Source of the DNA: Triglochin maritima
Lineage: Eukaryota > Streptophyta > Magnoliopsida > Alismatales > Juncaginaceae
Reading direction: 5' to 3'
NCBI GenBank assembly: GCA_963682175.1
Contig: OY821782.1
Location: forward strand, 32,385,741 to 32,449,740
DNA length: 64,000 nt
A model generated the notes under the pieces. It saw only the letters and a program-made list of their open reading frames with translations. It searched no databases and was not told where the DNA came from. Of the stretch, positions 11,300 to 23,484 are shown one piece after another. The number at the start of each line of letters is the position of its first letter. Position 1 is the first letter of the stretch. The translations under genes and the position numbers were made by a program.

Positions 11300-12497
11300 T
11301 GATGCATTGCATACATTGCATCATATGTCTTTCATTTAGATTAATTTTATATCAATAAATGCTACTAAGGTATGTGTTTAGTCTTATTTACATAATGTAG
11401 GGACCTGAATGCAAATTACCCATATCCCGAGCATAAATGCGTGCAAGAGACTCATTCCTGTCATAAAGACCAAGTTCAAGATTATCGGGATTCAAATGGA
11501 AGTTCATCCAAGCATAAAAGCATTCAAGACCTAATTACAAAAAGGACAAAGACTTAAGCACAAAAGGAGTTAGGGACTTAATTGCAAAAAGCCAAGGACC
11601 TAATTGCAAATTACGAGTAGCTTTTATTATTATGGAGAAAGTCTAAAGAAAAATCAATGTGGATCTCCAAATATATAAAGAAATAAAGTCGGAGCTCAAA
11701 AGAAAGGAAAGAATCAATCCAGATTCGCAAAGGAGGATTAAATCATACACACAGCAAAAATCCGGATCCAATCAGAGCATATTGTTCGGCGATTTAGCCG
11801 CAAGTTACATGTATTGTGCGACGATTCCGCCGCACCCCTGTCGATCCGCGCCTCCGAATTTTGTCAAGTCGTGGTGTGACGCGTGTACTTTCCAATTTTA
11901 TACTTAGGTCCCTTGTATCAGCTATAAATAGCCCCGAGAACGATGTTGTGGGGAGTTCTTGTTTTGATTCATTATTTTAGCAATAAAATTCTGTTGGTTT
12001 ATTTTGTGTTTTTACTTTTCTTTCTTAGTTTCTCTAGGACCCCTTCTCCTCCTCTCCATCCATGAGTTTCTAACTCTCTCCAAAGGGTGGGGGTGACGGA
12101 TTTAGGCTGATGAGAAGAAGAATAATGTTATTATTTTAATTTCGTGTTAGTATATTTTGATTACTTGAGTTTATGTTGAATCATTTATCATGTAATGCTT
12201 TATAAGTAATGTGATTTATTATAAGTTTCAGACTTCTCTAATCTAGACCCGATATCTAAACCTCCACCCACTGGACTCCCATCCTTCTTTGCTTTATTTT
12301 TAATTTGCTTTTGTTGTTCTTACTTTAGAAATTAATTAAAAAAATCAAAAATCTCAAACCAAACTTATTTCTCTCTCTCTCTTTCCTTAATCGAAAATCA
12401 CAAAAAATAATAATATCTCTCCCTCCTTGTGTTCGACCCGTACATGTCACGTCTTCATTGACGCCGTGCACTTGCGGTATAAATTTAATTCTCATCA
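11300..12497 (+). repeat. Element B 5' LTR
   Basis: 1198 bp. Palindromic motifs CGGCGATTTAGCCG (11787-11800) and GTGCGACGATTCCGCCGCAC (11816-11835) lie 90-130 bp upstream of the TATA CTATAAATAG (11922-11931). AGCAATAAAATTC, a likely poly(A) signal region, follows at about 11970. Confidence 0.93.
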
Positions 12498-12503
12498 AGT
12501 TTT

Positions 12504-12521
12504 TGGCGCCGTTGCCGGGGA
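12504..12521 (+). promoter_or_regulatory. Element B primer-binding site, tRNA-Asp
   Basis: TGGCGCCGTTGCCGGGGA, six bases after the LTR end. Perfect complement of the tRNA-Asp 3' end. Confidence 0.95.
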
Positions 12522-13889
12522 GGCGACGAAGATTTTGTTTACTTTTGTTGATTTCGATTATATTCTGTTTATCGTGTGCGCGATCTAACTATCTGAGTTT
12601 GCGTTTCAGGAGACAGCATAGTGCGCGGGGCAAACTGAGCACATTTGGAACAAAACGAGCGGCGAAAACGCCGCATCTCAAGAGCAACTTGCGGCGAATC
12701 AGCCGCACACCTGAAGCATCTGAGCTTCAAATTTTTCTGGGACGCAACTCATCTCTGGGTGGACGCTTAGAGCTACTGGAAATTTTCGATAGCGGGCGGC
12801 GAACCCGACTGAGCGTGCTTAGGTAACCTTTGTTGCCTTTTTCATCGTAATTTCTAGTTTCGTAAAATTTCCTTTTCGTAGAACTACACGTGTTAGGCTC
12901 AAATTCCATAATTGGCAATAATTCAACTCTGACCTAAAAATTGGCAAAATTAGAAGGACTTAATGCATGCATCATATAGTGTTTTGTTTGCATTATTTTT
13001 GCTAAATTCTTGCAAATTAATTCTTGTTGAAGAGTGTTGGAGGCAAGGTAAGTGTGCGGTTTTATCGATTGCATTTAAGCATATAAATTAGTTTGCATAC
13101 AACCTTGCAATTGTCCCCCAATTAAAGACCAATGTTTGACTATCTTTGCTAGATTTAAGTTAAACTATCTTAAGGGCAACTCCGTAGGAAAAGATACGCT
13201 GGGGATTTCATCACCCTTCCGTGGCCCACAAATCACAATCCTAAAGCATCACCCAAGCCTTAAAATTAAAATCAATTAGACATTGACCCCTAAGGATTCA
13301 GACTCAATTAAGGAGAAGATTGGTTTGACTTGCTATGACCTGAAGCTGATCGAATTTAATTTGGTGTCTAGAAAGTGTTTTTGTGTTGACGAAAGTCTTC
13401 CAAGCGAAGTGGTTGTCTAATTGACACCGACTATGTCGGAAACGCCCCCATTAGCTATACACTGCCTGGCCAATTTGGTTTCATTAGTGAGGGAGGTGAA
13501 TCAAGCGAATCAATTCGACTCAACCAGTTATGAGTCGTCTAGATTTAAGCGACACTAGGTCTAGGATTGTTTGAACCGTGCTTCCTTAGGAAATTTCTGA
13601 CCGACCCTCTTTTCTATCTTTAGAGTTAAGTTTCCCTTCTCATCTGAGTCTTCTTTCTCTTCTCATCTCAATTCTCTAGATTAGAATTCTTTTCTCATCT
13701 TTCCCCATTTTATTGTTTGTTTCCATTTTTGAAAGAAAAAAAATTTAAAAATTTTTTTAAAAAAATGATTCAAATCGGTGCACTCAGATTTGGATTCGGG
13801 ACTTAAGTAATCGACTCTCACGAGTTCATCTAGATTCCAGTCTGGAGCTTAGCTCCAATCCACCTTTTGCACCACCTCACCCAGATCCA
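12522..13889 (+). other. Element B 5' leader
   Basis: Non-coding leader of 1.37 kb. Two palindromes, GCGGCGAAAACGCCGC (12659-12674) and GCGGCGAATCAGCCGC (12691-12706), begin about 138 nt after the primer site and resemble those in the LTR. The stretch is collinear with the leader of element C (34843-36157), so it is conserved between families although it does not code. Confidence 0.75.
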
Positions 13890-15306
13890 ATGGGTGAGAA
13901 TGTAGTGGAACCGCCTGTTGCACCACCTATGACTCTGATGGATCAGTGCTACCCAACGATGGATGCTCAGCCATCGTGCATCGTTATGCCCGTCATACCG
14001 GGTCGCGACTTCGAACTGAATGCACAATACATGAGTATGTTGCCCAAGTTCACCTCTAGGGAAGACTCATATCTCTTCCTTAGAGAATTTGAGGAAATCT
14101 GCTCTTTTATGCAATACCAGCATATCTCTGAGGAGGCAGTACGTCTGAAATTCGTGCCTCTAGCACTGAAGGACGACGTTAAGAAATGGCTATATAGTCT
14201 AGCCGAAAGATCTATTAGGAGTTGGGCCGAGTTTGTTCAAATTTTTTTAAAGAAATATTTCCCCAACCATAAGACTATTAGGATTAGGAATGAAATTGTT
14301 GCATTCGTTCAATCTGAGAGCGAGCCGTTCTATTCCTATTTAGAAAGATTTAAAAGTCTGTTGACCCAATGCCCTCATCGTGGAATTCCAAGATGGCAAT
14401 TGTGCCAAATTATCTATGAGGGATTGACACCCACATCTAGGGTTATGCTAGAATATGTAAGCCAATGAAGCTTTATGTCCAAAAATGAGAATGATGCCTG
14501 GACTTTTCTTGAGGATTTGCTAAAAACAGTATGCAATGGGACAATGCTAGAGCACCGCTTAACCCGAGTATTGGATCTAGAATAACAAGTCAACCCAAAC
14601 CAGGTGTCTTAGCTGTAGATGTCAATATAGCGGCTGAAGCAAAACTAGCTACCCTTATGCGCAGAATGGAAAGTCTAGAGCTGCAAAACCGACCCCGAGT
14701 GAATCAAGCCTTGTCTATCCCTTGCTTTAGATGTGGTCAGACTGGTCATTTAATGGAGGATTGTGCGGACTGGGAACAAGTTAATGCCACGTTTAAACAT
14801 GCTAGAAATGACCCATACGCATCAACCTATAACTCGGGTTGGCGTAATAATTCCAATTTCTCATCAAGCCAACAAGGTCAACCTCCTAGACAACAACTAA
14901 ACCCGTATAACCAAAATAATACATCATCTGGGTTTAGTAACAATGGAGATTATGATGTTAGATTGACAAGCTTGGAAAATTTGATGAAGACTTTTATACA
15001 AACAACCAACCAGTCCTTCCAAAGGCTAGAGACACAAGTCAGCCAACTCGCACAAATTGTAGGTGCAAGAGAAAAGGGGCAGTTTCCAAGTCAACCTGAG
15101 GTGAATCCTAGATCTAATAATCAATATCAGCCCTATCAACCACCTCTAGGAAGTAACAACTCGAGACCAGTTCAAATGGTTAATGAGGAAGGACCGTTCC
15201 AACAAATAAATGCAGTAGTATAATTACGGTCTGGAAGACAAGTTGATAACAATGTGGTAAATCTTAAAACATCTAATCAATCTAGCAATCAAGCAACCAC
15301 ATATGA
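13890..15306 (+). pseudogene. gag: Element B gag, with stops and a frameshift
   Basis: Starts at ATG 13890 (MGENVVEPPVAPPM), aligning with an internal Met of the element C gag. It contains the gag core (FLREFEEICSFMQYQHI, FLKKYFPNHKTIRIRNE, SYLERFKSLLTQCPH) and a full zinc knuckle CFRCGQTGHLMEDC. A TGA at 14466-14468 replaces a Gly codon of C. A 1-nt loss at about 14515 moves the frame, which continues from 14531. A TAA at 15221-15223 precedes the tail. The solo LTR at 15307 separates gag from protease. Confidence 0.88.
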
Positions 15307-16717
15307 TGTTGAACGTTTTATTTAAACCGCAAGTGCACGGCCGCGATGAAGCGGTGGCAAGTATGGGTCGTCCTCAGGGAGGTGAGCAGCCTCTTGTTTA
15401 TCAGAAATCAAGTGGCAAAATAGGGAAGAGAAAGATTGATTATGCTAACCTACGCTACACTACGCTAAGAAGTATGAAATGTGAAAGAAGCAAACAAACG
15501 ATGAAATAAGAACTAAGCTAAGACCAAAACAAGAATGCTGGAATTTCAGGAATGGAAAACCCCTAAGGGGTGGAGTGAGTGCACACATGCAAAGAGGTGG
15601 GTGTAGAATACATTCTTTAAGCACATGAAGGTGGTGTTTATCAAGCATAGGAAGTGTCTAAATGTTATGACAAAACTTATCAATCTATTCACCAACTTGG
15701 TTGATTAACATTTACATATGTAAGTTGTTTATTTCAGAACCTAAACAAGCATGAGAGGTGTCTAATCATTTTGGCAAAACTCATCAAGTTATAAATTCTA
15801 TCCTAAACAAGCAAGCATACATTCATGTTTAATCAACACATTGAAATTAAAGCATTCATCCCATTCTCTAATGCATGTATGTACATCTACTCCACCCCCA
15901 AAGGGGATGGAACTACTCACTAAACATTAGACTAATTATTAAACTAAGCAAAGAAAGCATATTAAAACTAAGCTAGAAATGAAAGACGATTAAACTAAAA
16001 CATGCACAAACTATAAAAGAAGCATAAACAAACAATGAAAGAAACACAAAACTTTATTGATAAAATGACTCACATTAAAAGTAGCATCCTCCTACTTTAG
16101 TGTGTGCTTCAAGGCCTCACTTCTAGTAGGAAGAATAGCCACTTAAAATATGGAGTGATTACAAAAGGAGGTGAAGAGTTCTATTTATAGGCATGAAAAA
16201 AGCTAATCCGGGACAATCCCCCGATGTGGGACTAAACCAACACCAAAAATAGCCTAAACGAACATTAATACAAGTCTAGGAGAAATTTGAGCGCATTTGG
16301 GCCAAAATGGACCGCCAATTAGCGGTCTTGGACCGCTAATTAGCGGTCTACAGTGTCTGGATCTCTCTGGAATTTCTTGTGGGCTTTTCGGGAAGGCTTT
16401 GTTGGTATTTAATGCATCTATTTTGCATGTTGGAGCTCCGACCCGAATAGAATTGCCAAAATACTCCCCATGATGGTGAGGAGTATTCTATTTTGCTCTT
16501 AGGTCCTTCGGTCTTGCATTCAGGTCCTTCTTCCTTGCATCTTGGTCCACAGATCTCACAATTCAGTCCTTTTTCCCAGCTTTTGGGTCCTTTTATGCTT
16601 CATCTCTTCAAACCTATTTATTCCTGAAAACTAAACATAAAACTCGTAACGTAGCATTATTTAGGTGAAAGATAATTGATATAAGATACAAATATGAGCA
16701 TGAAATGATGTCAATCA
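15307..16717 (-). mobile_element. Solo LTR of family A inside element B
   Basis: 1411 bp, beginning TGTTGAACG (TGATTG in element A) and ending CAATCA, flanked by TATGA at 15302-15306 and 16718-16722. It carries two palindromes of the form ACCGC(C/T)AATTAGCGGT near 16311-16347. No internal sequence remains, so the element was removed by LTR-LTR recombination. It inserted after B did. Confidence 0.93.
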
Positions 16718-16722
16718 TATGA

Positions 16723-17731
16723 CCTAACCATTGAACCTGACGTCCAATCTGAAACGCCCAACCCACCTACTCAACCTGAACCCATAGCTCAACCTGAGCG
16801 AGTCTATGTTCCTAAAGCTCCATTCCCCAATAGACTTAAGAAGAACTCAAGTGCACAAATGGAGAAAATCCTGGAATTATTTAAGCAAGTTAAGGTGAAT
16901 ATTCCACTCCTGGATATGATTCAACAAATACCTGCTTATGCTAAATTCTTAAAAGATCTGTGCACTAAAAAGAGAAAAACAAATGTACCAAAGAAGGCTT
17001 TCTTAACTGCAAACATAAGCTCTATTCTGTCCAACTTATCTCCTATAAAATATAAGGACCCCGGGTGTCGCACAATTTCATGTGCAATAGGAGATACTTT
17101 TATCAACAAAGCTCTTTTAGACCTTGGTGCTAGTGTTAACCTACTCCCGTTCTCTGTCTACGAGCAACTCAACCTTGATCCACTAAAACCCTCTAAGACA
17201 ACTCTTCAATTTGCTGACTGCTCTATTAAGAAACCAAGAGGTGTAGTCGAGGACGTTTTGATCAAGGTGGGTGACTTCATTTACCCAGTGGATTTTGTCG
17301 TACTAGATACTGCACCTGTTGTAAATCCTAATAGACAAATCCCTGTAATACTAGGCAGACCCTTTTTAGCCACTTCTGAAGCATTGATAAACTGTCGAAA
17401 TGGGCTCATGCAATTATCTTTTGGGAACTTAAAAGCTGAATTTAATATCTTTCATGTTGATAGTGAGCGAGAAATAATATGCAATCAAAGTGATGTTGTG
17501 ATGAGAGCACGTATCTATAAGATTTCTGAATCAAATAAATCATCACAAAATCAAAAAGAAAGTGCGAAAAAGGGGAGTAAGTCATCTACCCAACCACAAT
17601 CACTCGAACAAACAAGAGAATCAATACATGTGAGAGGTGTGGAACCTTTACCTCAGGGCAACATGGGGAACAATTCAACTGGATACATGCACCAACATGG
17701 TGACATTCAATCCAGTTCTGATTATGGTTGA
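16723..17731 (+). pseudogene. pro: Element B protease region, end of gag-pro
   Basis: Open from the insertion site, with a clear frame from 16859. It has the linker MEKILELFKQVKVNIPLLD, then the protease with LLDLGASVNLLPFSVYEQL and VILGRPFLATSEALINCRNG, then a Ser/Gln-rich tail ending at 17731. It is in the same phase as the second gag segment, so gag-pro was one polyprotein before the solo LTR entered. No RT follows. The domain itself has no stop. Confidence 0.85.
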
Positions 17732-18864
17732 CTCTGAACAAATTCCATCCCTCCACCGCATTTCACCCAGGTAATAAGTGCATTTGCTTTATATTTGCAT
17801 ACATTGAGGACAATGCATGATGTAGGTGTGGGGGGGTGTTTATCTATATATCTATATATTCTATTACTTTTGTTGTTTTTGTTCCTTATTATATAGTTCT
17901 GCTTGTAGAAGAAAAAAAATCAATATTCCATGACATAGCTTAAGATTGAACCGCCAAAACCCGTGTACAAAATGCATTAAGTTTTTGTTCCTTATTATAT
18001 AGTTTTGCTTGTAGAAATTATGACATAAATCTAAGTTCCAAAGAAATAACCCATTACCCTTTAAGCATGTATGCACTTAAATTGGATGAATCAAATCTTT
18101 GAAGTGGTTGATAAAAAGCAGAGGTTGTGGAAAATATACCGGGAAGTGTGGACTTCTAATAGCAATTAAGCCTTGAGGAAAATAAAAGTAAAAAAATAAA
18201 TTAAATAAAGGAATAAAGTGAGGAAAACACATTTTGCAAAATGATTACAAAAGCCCAAGCCTTAGAGTCACTGGTCCGTAGGTGTATCTTAAAACCCGGT
18301 AACTTGAGTCTGCCAGCTCGAGATTATCGACCAAACTCGCTACACGAATGCAAAAAGGGTAAAAGTGTCAAAAAAGCCAACATGTTGAATAACGGGAAAA
18401 AAAATACTTTAAGATACTCAATGCCCAAAGCTAAAAGAATGATCCATGCCATGGTTGATCCGAATGATACTTCACTACCAGAGGAGGCGTGCAAAATAAT
18501 TTAAGTGATAACATGTGTAGAAGGGTTAATGGTGTGAATGTGGGAGGAACAAAGACCAAGTCAGATTCTTTATGAGTTAGACTTATATAATAAGCATGCA
18601 AGAATTCTAAGTAAGATGTATAAGGTTGATGTGGAGATATTGAGAGCTATTAATGAAATGTTGAATTAAGACTTTGTGGGTGTGTCAACTGAAAACCCTC
18701 ACGAGACAAAACTCGTCCTCTAAGGAAACTTCGGGGTTTAAAGGCTTGTTGCACATGCTAAGTGCAACCGTAATTCCTACAAAAGTGAGTTAGGATTTCC
18801 CTGTTTTCATTTTCCTTATATTCTGTTTTGCTAGGGACTAGCAAAATCTAGGTGTGGGGGTATT
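17732..18864 (+). other. Element B 3' non-coding region and polypurine tracts
   Basis: No gene. A conserved block at 17802-17838 (CATTGAGGACAATGCATGA then GTAGGTGTGGGGGGGTG) lies about 1.03 kb before the 3' LTR. The LTR-adjacent polypurine tract AGGTGTGGGGGTATT is at 18850-18864. The sequence between is collinear with 42774-43757 of element C. The 87-codon ORF at 18241 lies in this conserved non-coding part and is not supported. Confidence 0.75.
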
Positions 18865-20061
18865 TGATGCATTGCATACATTGCATCATATGTCTTTCAT
18901 TTAGATTAATTTTATATCAATAAATGCTACTAAGATATGTGTTTAGTCTTATTTACAGAATATAGGGACCTGAATGCAAATTACCCATATCATGAGCATA
19001 AATGCGTGCAAGAGACTCATTCCTGTCATTAAGACCAAGTTCAAGATTATCGGGATTCAAATGGAAGTTCATCCAAGCATAAAAGCATTCAAGACCTAAT
19101 TACAAAAAGGACAAGGACTTAAGCACAAAAGGAGTTAGGGACTTAATTGCAAAAAGCCAAGGACCTAATTGCAAATTACGAGTAGCTTTTATTATTATGA
19201 GAAAGTCTAAAGAAAAATCAATGTGGATCTCCAAATATATAAAGAAATAAAGTCGGAGCTCAAAAGAAAGGAAAGAATCAATCCAGATTCGCAAAGGAGG
19301 ATTAAATCATACACACAGCAAAAATCCGGATCTAATCAGAGCATGTTGTTCGGCGATTTAGCCGCAAGTTACATGTATTGTGCGACGATTCCGCCGCACC
19401 CCTGTCGATCCGTGCCTCCGAATTTTGTCAAGTCGTGGTGTGACGCGTGTACTTTCCAATTTTATACTTAGGTCCCTTGTATCAGCTATAAATAGCCCCG
19501 AGAACGATGTTGTGGGGAGTTCTTGTTTTGATTCATTATTTTAGCAATAAAATTCTGTTGGTTTATTTTGTGTTTTTACTTTTCTTTCTTAGTTTCTCTA
19601 GGACCCCTTCTCCTCCTCTCCATCCATGAGTTTCTAACTCTCTTCAAAGGGTGGGGGTGACAGATTTAGGGGGATGAGAAGAAGAATAATGTTATTATTT
19701 TAATTTCGTGTTAGTATATTGTGATTACTTGAGTTTATGTTGAATCATTTATCATGTAGTGCTTTATAACTAATGTGATTTATTATAAGTTTCAGACTTC
19801 TCTAATCTAAACCCGATATCTAAACATCCACCCACTGGACTCTCATCCTTCTTTGCTTTATTTTTAATTTGCTTTTGTTGTTCTTGCTTTAGAAATTAAT
19901 TAAAAAAATCAAAAATCTCAAACCAAACTTATTTCTCTTCCTCTCTTTCCTTAATCGAAAATCACAAAAAATAACAATATCTCTCCCTCCTTGTGTTCGA
20001 CCCGTACTTGCCACGTCTTCATTGACGTCGTGCACTTGCGGTATAAATTTAATTCTCATCA
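18865..20061 (+). repeat. Element B 3' LTR
   Basis: 1197 bp, same ends as the 5' LTR, followed by TSD TCCAT. Same palindromes and TATA. Confidence 0.93.
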
Positions 20062-20066
20062 TCCAT

Positions 20067-20637
20067 CCCGAGCAGTACACCTGCATCCCATTCGGGACAT
20101 TTGCGTCCTGAGAGGGTTCAATACTGTCTGATCAGGACTCCTGCGTCCTGACTAAGACAGATGATTTCCCATTCGTTGAGCACCTAAACTAAAGTGCTCA
20201 ATTTCAAATAAATTAATCGAAATATGCACAATGTTGATGGGGGTATGGTTCCTGAGAAGATAAACCTAGTAAATGGGCTGAAACCATGTGTCTCATTGGT
20301 GAACTGGTGGAGCACTTTTGTTGGGACAAGAAAGATGCTAACTGTGATGGAAATGTGGACATATAACTCTACCAAAAATAGCCAGGGGAGAAGTGGAGCT
20401 GGACGAGGAAGAGGAGCTACTACCATATGGAAATGTGGAGTCTTTGGACAATTGTGATGAAGACAAACCAGTGGAGCAAGGGACGCCGCACCAAATGTTA
20501 TTGTTAAGGTGACTCGAGGTCCACCACAGGACGTCCTGCCTAAAATGACAATGATTGGTGCTCAACACACTGAGGGTGTCACCATGGATAATGGTCCGTC
20601 TTGGAGTCAGCTTCTTAGAGAAGAGGTCGACAAATAT
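20067..20637. other. Unassigned DNA between elements B and D
   Basis: Begins with a loose GTCC/GGGAC palindrome array (to about 20160) that continues from 11277-11299 once element B is removed. The rest has short frames with many stops. No family recognised. Confidence 0.4.
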
Positions 20638-21355
20638 TGTACGATCATGTGGGTCTATGGGTCCACAATTAAGGCTAATTACCTACTTGTTTAAGCAATC
20701 AAGATATGCACATCGGAATTAAATAAAACAAGCAAGTAAAGGAAAGTAATGCAAACCACAATCACATGGGGGATTTTTATAGAGGTTCGACACCCCACTC
20801 GGGTCCTAGTCCTCTCTTGTAAGCTCCGCTCGACTCCGCGAGCTCCGCCTACGTCTTCACTAACCACTCCCCGTTCCGAGCCGGGAGAGAACGCCTTTAC
20901 ACCACAAGCACCGCGAACAACCTCGCTTGCTTGAATTCTTCCTCCCACAATCCGAGAGGGACACTTCGGGCTTTCACCAAAGTCCTTACTTCCTTTGACA
21001 AACAATTGAGTGGAGCAACACTCTCTAATTCTTGAGCACACTTGAGTAGGATTGGAATTATGACTAAAGTGTGGAAGGTTTGAAGATTTGAGTGTTTGGG
21101 ATTCTCTCTAATGTATTGGACAAGTTTGTAGTGGGAGAGTTGTGTTAAAATGTGTTTTACAACTCCTTATATAGGCATTAGAGAAAATAGAGTCGTTGGG
21201 ATTGATTGGGTGTGAGTTGAAGTGTGATTACACAAAACAGAAACTGCAGGACCCAATTCTGGATAAAATCAGTCGACCGAAATGGGAAGAATGGTTGACC
21301 GTTTGGCAGTTTTGCACAAGGTTCGGTCGACCGGTAAGGAAACGGCCGACCGCCC
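20638..21355 (-). repeat. Partial copia LTR, left edge of element D
   Basis: Starts TGTACGATCATGTGGG and is nearly the same as 25931 onward, but breaks off after GACCGCCC, halfway through the palindrome region, where another LTR begins. It has the CGGTCGACCG-type palindromes (21270-21350) and the minus-strand TATA in CCTTATATAGG near 21165-21175. Confidence 0.8.
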
Positions 21356-22842
21356 TATTGGATCGTGTGGGGGTATGGGTCCACAATTAAGGCTAATCCT
21401 AATTCTCTACTTGATTAAGCAATGAACATAAGCAGCGGAATAACAAACAAAAGTAGAGAAAGAAAGATAATGCAAACCACAATGGAAGTCGTAGGATTTT
21501 TATAGAGGTTCGACACCCCACCCGGGTCCTAATCCTCTCTTGCAAGCTCCGCTCGTGACTTCACTAACCACTCCCCGTTTCGGGCCGGGAGAGAACGCCT
21601 TTTACAAAACAAACTCCGCGAACAACCTCGCGAGCTTGACTTTCTTCTCTCACAATCCGAGAGGAACACTTTGGGGTTTCACCGAAGTCCTTGCTTCTTG
21701 AACAAACGAAATCTTGAGTGGAACACACTCTCTAAACTTGAGCACACTTGAATGAGATTGAAATTGATTCTAAGTGTGGAAATTTGAGGCTTTGAGTGTT
21801 TGGGATTCTCTCTAATGTTTGGGACAAGTTTGTAGTGGGAGAGTTGTGTTAGAATGTGTTTTACAACTCCTTATATAGGCATTAGAGAGAATAAAGTCGT
21901 TGGGATTGATTGAGTATGAGTTGAAGTATGATTACACAAAACAGAAATTGCAGGACCCAATTCTGGATAAAATCGGTCGACCGAAATAGGAAGAACGGTC
22001 GACCAATTGGCAGTTTTGCACAAGGTTCGGTCGACCGGTAAGGAAACGGTCGACCGCCCAACGCTACAACTTAGGTACACTTAAGTTATCGGTCGAACAC
22101 CTAAAGGAGAACGGTCGACCAATTTGTACCAGGCACTTTGGGGTTGACAAACAATTGGATATTCGGTCGACCGAAACAGGTCTAGCGGTCGACCATTTTT
22201 CAACAGGTGATTCGGGTTTGTCAAGAGATGGACAAACGGTCGACCAATCTTGGTCCTCAGTCGACCGATACATGAAATGTAGTTGGGGTATTATTGTTTT
22301 AATACGAATACGACCGTTGGGTATATACGACAAAAATAACGGTCGGAAAATTAAGTTCAAACGGTCGACCGAAAGAGAAGGTGTGGTCGACCGAAACTGG
22401 ACAGGGAAACACAAAACAGAATACTTGATCATCCGGTCGACCGAACGGCCTGTTGCAGTCGACCAATTGTGGGCAGACAGTTAGGGTTCAGGTTTAGTGT
22501 TTTCCGGTCTAAGTTTGGGTGATCTACTGAAGTCCAAATTATGTGAAATTTTGTGTGTGACTTCTATAAGGAACCTAGTGTGTGTTTAAGTTGATTTTAG
22601 CTCAAGTATGCTCAATATACACAAGTTCCTAAATACTCAAAGAAATGCAAAATGCATGTCTTCAAATGAGCTTGATTACATGTCTTGACTTGATTTCCTT
22701 TCTTCCTTGAGTCTTGATCACCTGTAGAAGTTAGCACAAGGCAATATATATGAAATGCAATATGTGTGCTACTTTACATGATTATAATTAAGATTAGGTT
22801 GATTAAATCATCAAAACATAGATTAAGGCCAAAAAGCCAACA
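21356..22842 (-). repeat. Full-length copia LTR of a second subtype
   Basis: 1487 bp, from TATTGGATCG (terminal G to A change) to GCCAACA. It contains about a dozen CGGTCGACCG-type palindromes between 21975 and 22480, upstream (on the minus strand) of the TATA near 21870-21880. Its first 700 bp are clearly diverged from the neighbouring partial LTR. Confidence 0.85.
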
Positions 22843-22856
22843 ATCTCCCCATTTTT
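22843..22856 (-). promoter_or_regulatory. Element D polypurine tract
   Basis: Minus strand AAAAATGGGGAGAT directly before the LTR start TGTTGGC. Confidence 0.8.
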
Positions 22857-23484
22857 GATGATGGCGACATATATCTTAGCTATATCTTAATACATGGAAT
22901 TTGTATTACGTAAACTATGCATAATAATGCTCCCCCTATTTATGTGCATAGTTTTTGTTCAATTTTATTACAAAATTCCAAGTTACCCCTTAATTATCTC
23001 CCCCCTTTGACATCCATCAAAAATTGATATTAATAACACAAATATTATACAATTGAAGGCAATTGTGGATGTCTTGTAATGAAGTTGCTCCCCCTAAATT
23101 TTGCACTTCATTACTCTAATAAAAGATATAACATATAAGCTCCTCCCATCAATAAGGCTAGATGGAAACTATGAGTATGATTCAATTTAAGTTTAATTTA
23201 GTTTCAATTTAAGCCTTATTCTAACATCCAATTAAAATTTGACATTTATAATCAATGGTGTGATATATGATTTGCAATGAATAGGGTATATGATTTGCAA
23301 TGAATTAAACTTCTAAAGATATGACAATTAAGCATATAGACTAGATTAGAGCTAAATTTTCAGAAATTTCAAAGATAGAAATTTATACCAAACTTGAATC
23401 TTGAATAGCTCAAATCTTGACTTGGTGATGCAACCGGATTCAAATTTGACGCTTTGGCTCACCCGGTCACCACCAATCTCCTCC

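Larger units (their letters stand above)
11300..20061 (+). mobile_element. Ty3/gypsy (Athila-like) element B, gag-pro only, with a nested solo LTR
   Basis: LTRs at 11300-12497 and 18865-20061 start TGATGCATTG and end TCTCATCA. TCCAT is duplicated at 11295-11299 and 20062-20066. The tRNA-Asp primer site follows the left LTR and a polypurine tract precedes the right. It encodes gag and protease only. The region after protease joins directly to the 3' non-coding segment that in element C follows the third ORF, so B looks like a C-type element that lost pol and the third ORF. LTRs differ by about 2% by eye. A family A solo LTR sits between gag and protease. Confidence 0.93.

Noticed and set aside
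11659..11907. 82-codon ORF repeated at 19223-19471 and antisense at 25036-25304
   Set aside because: It is LTR sequence of family B upstream of the TATA box; the reading frame is not informative.
12458..12826. 122-codon ORF crossing the element B LTR end and primer site
   Set aside because: It spans the LTR junction and primer-binding site and its frame is not kept in element C.
21270..22480. Regularly repeated CGGTCGACCG units resembling a CRISPR array
   Set aside because: Spacing is irregular, units are degenerate palindromes, the DNA is plant nuclear, and they lie in LTR promoters.
22155..22484. ORFs rich in R-S-T-E and V-D-R on both strands (also 22064-22432, 26595-26927, 46516-46770, 56132-56752)
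   Set aside because: They result from repeated CGGTCGACCGA palindromes, which read open in several frames; no protein family is involved.
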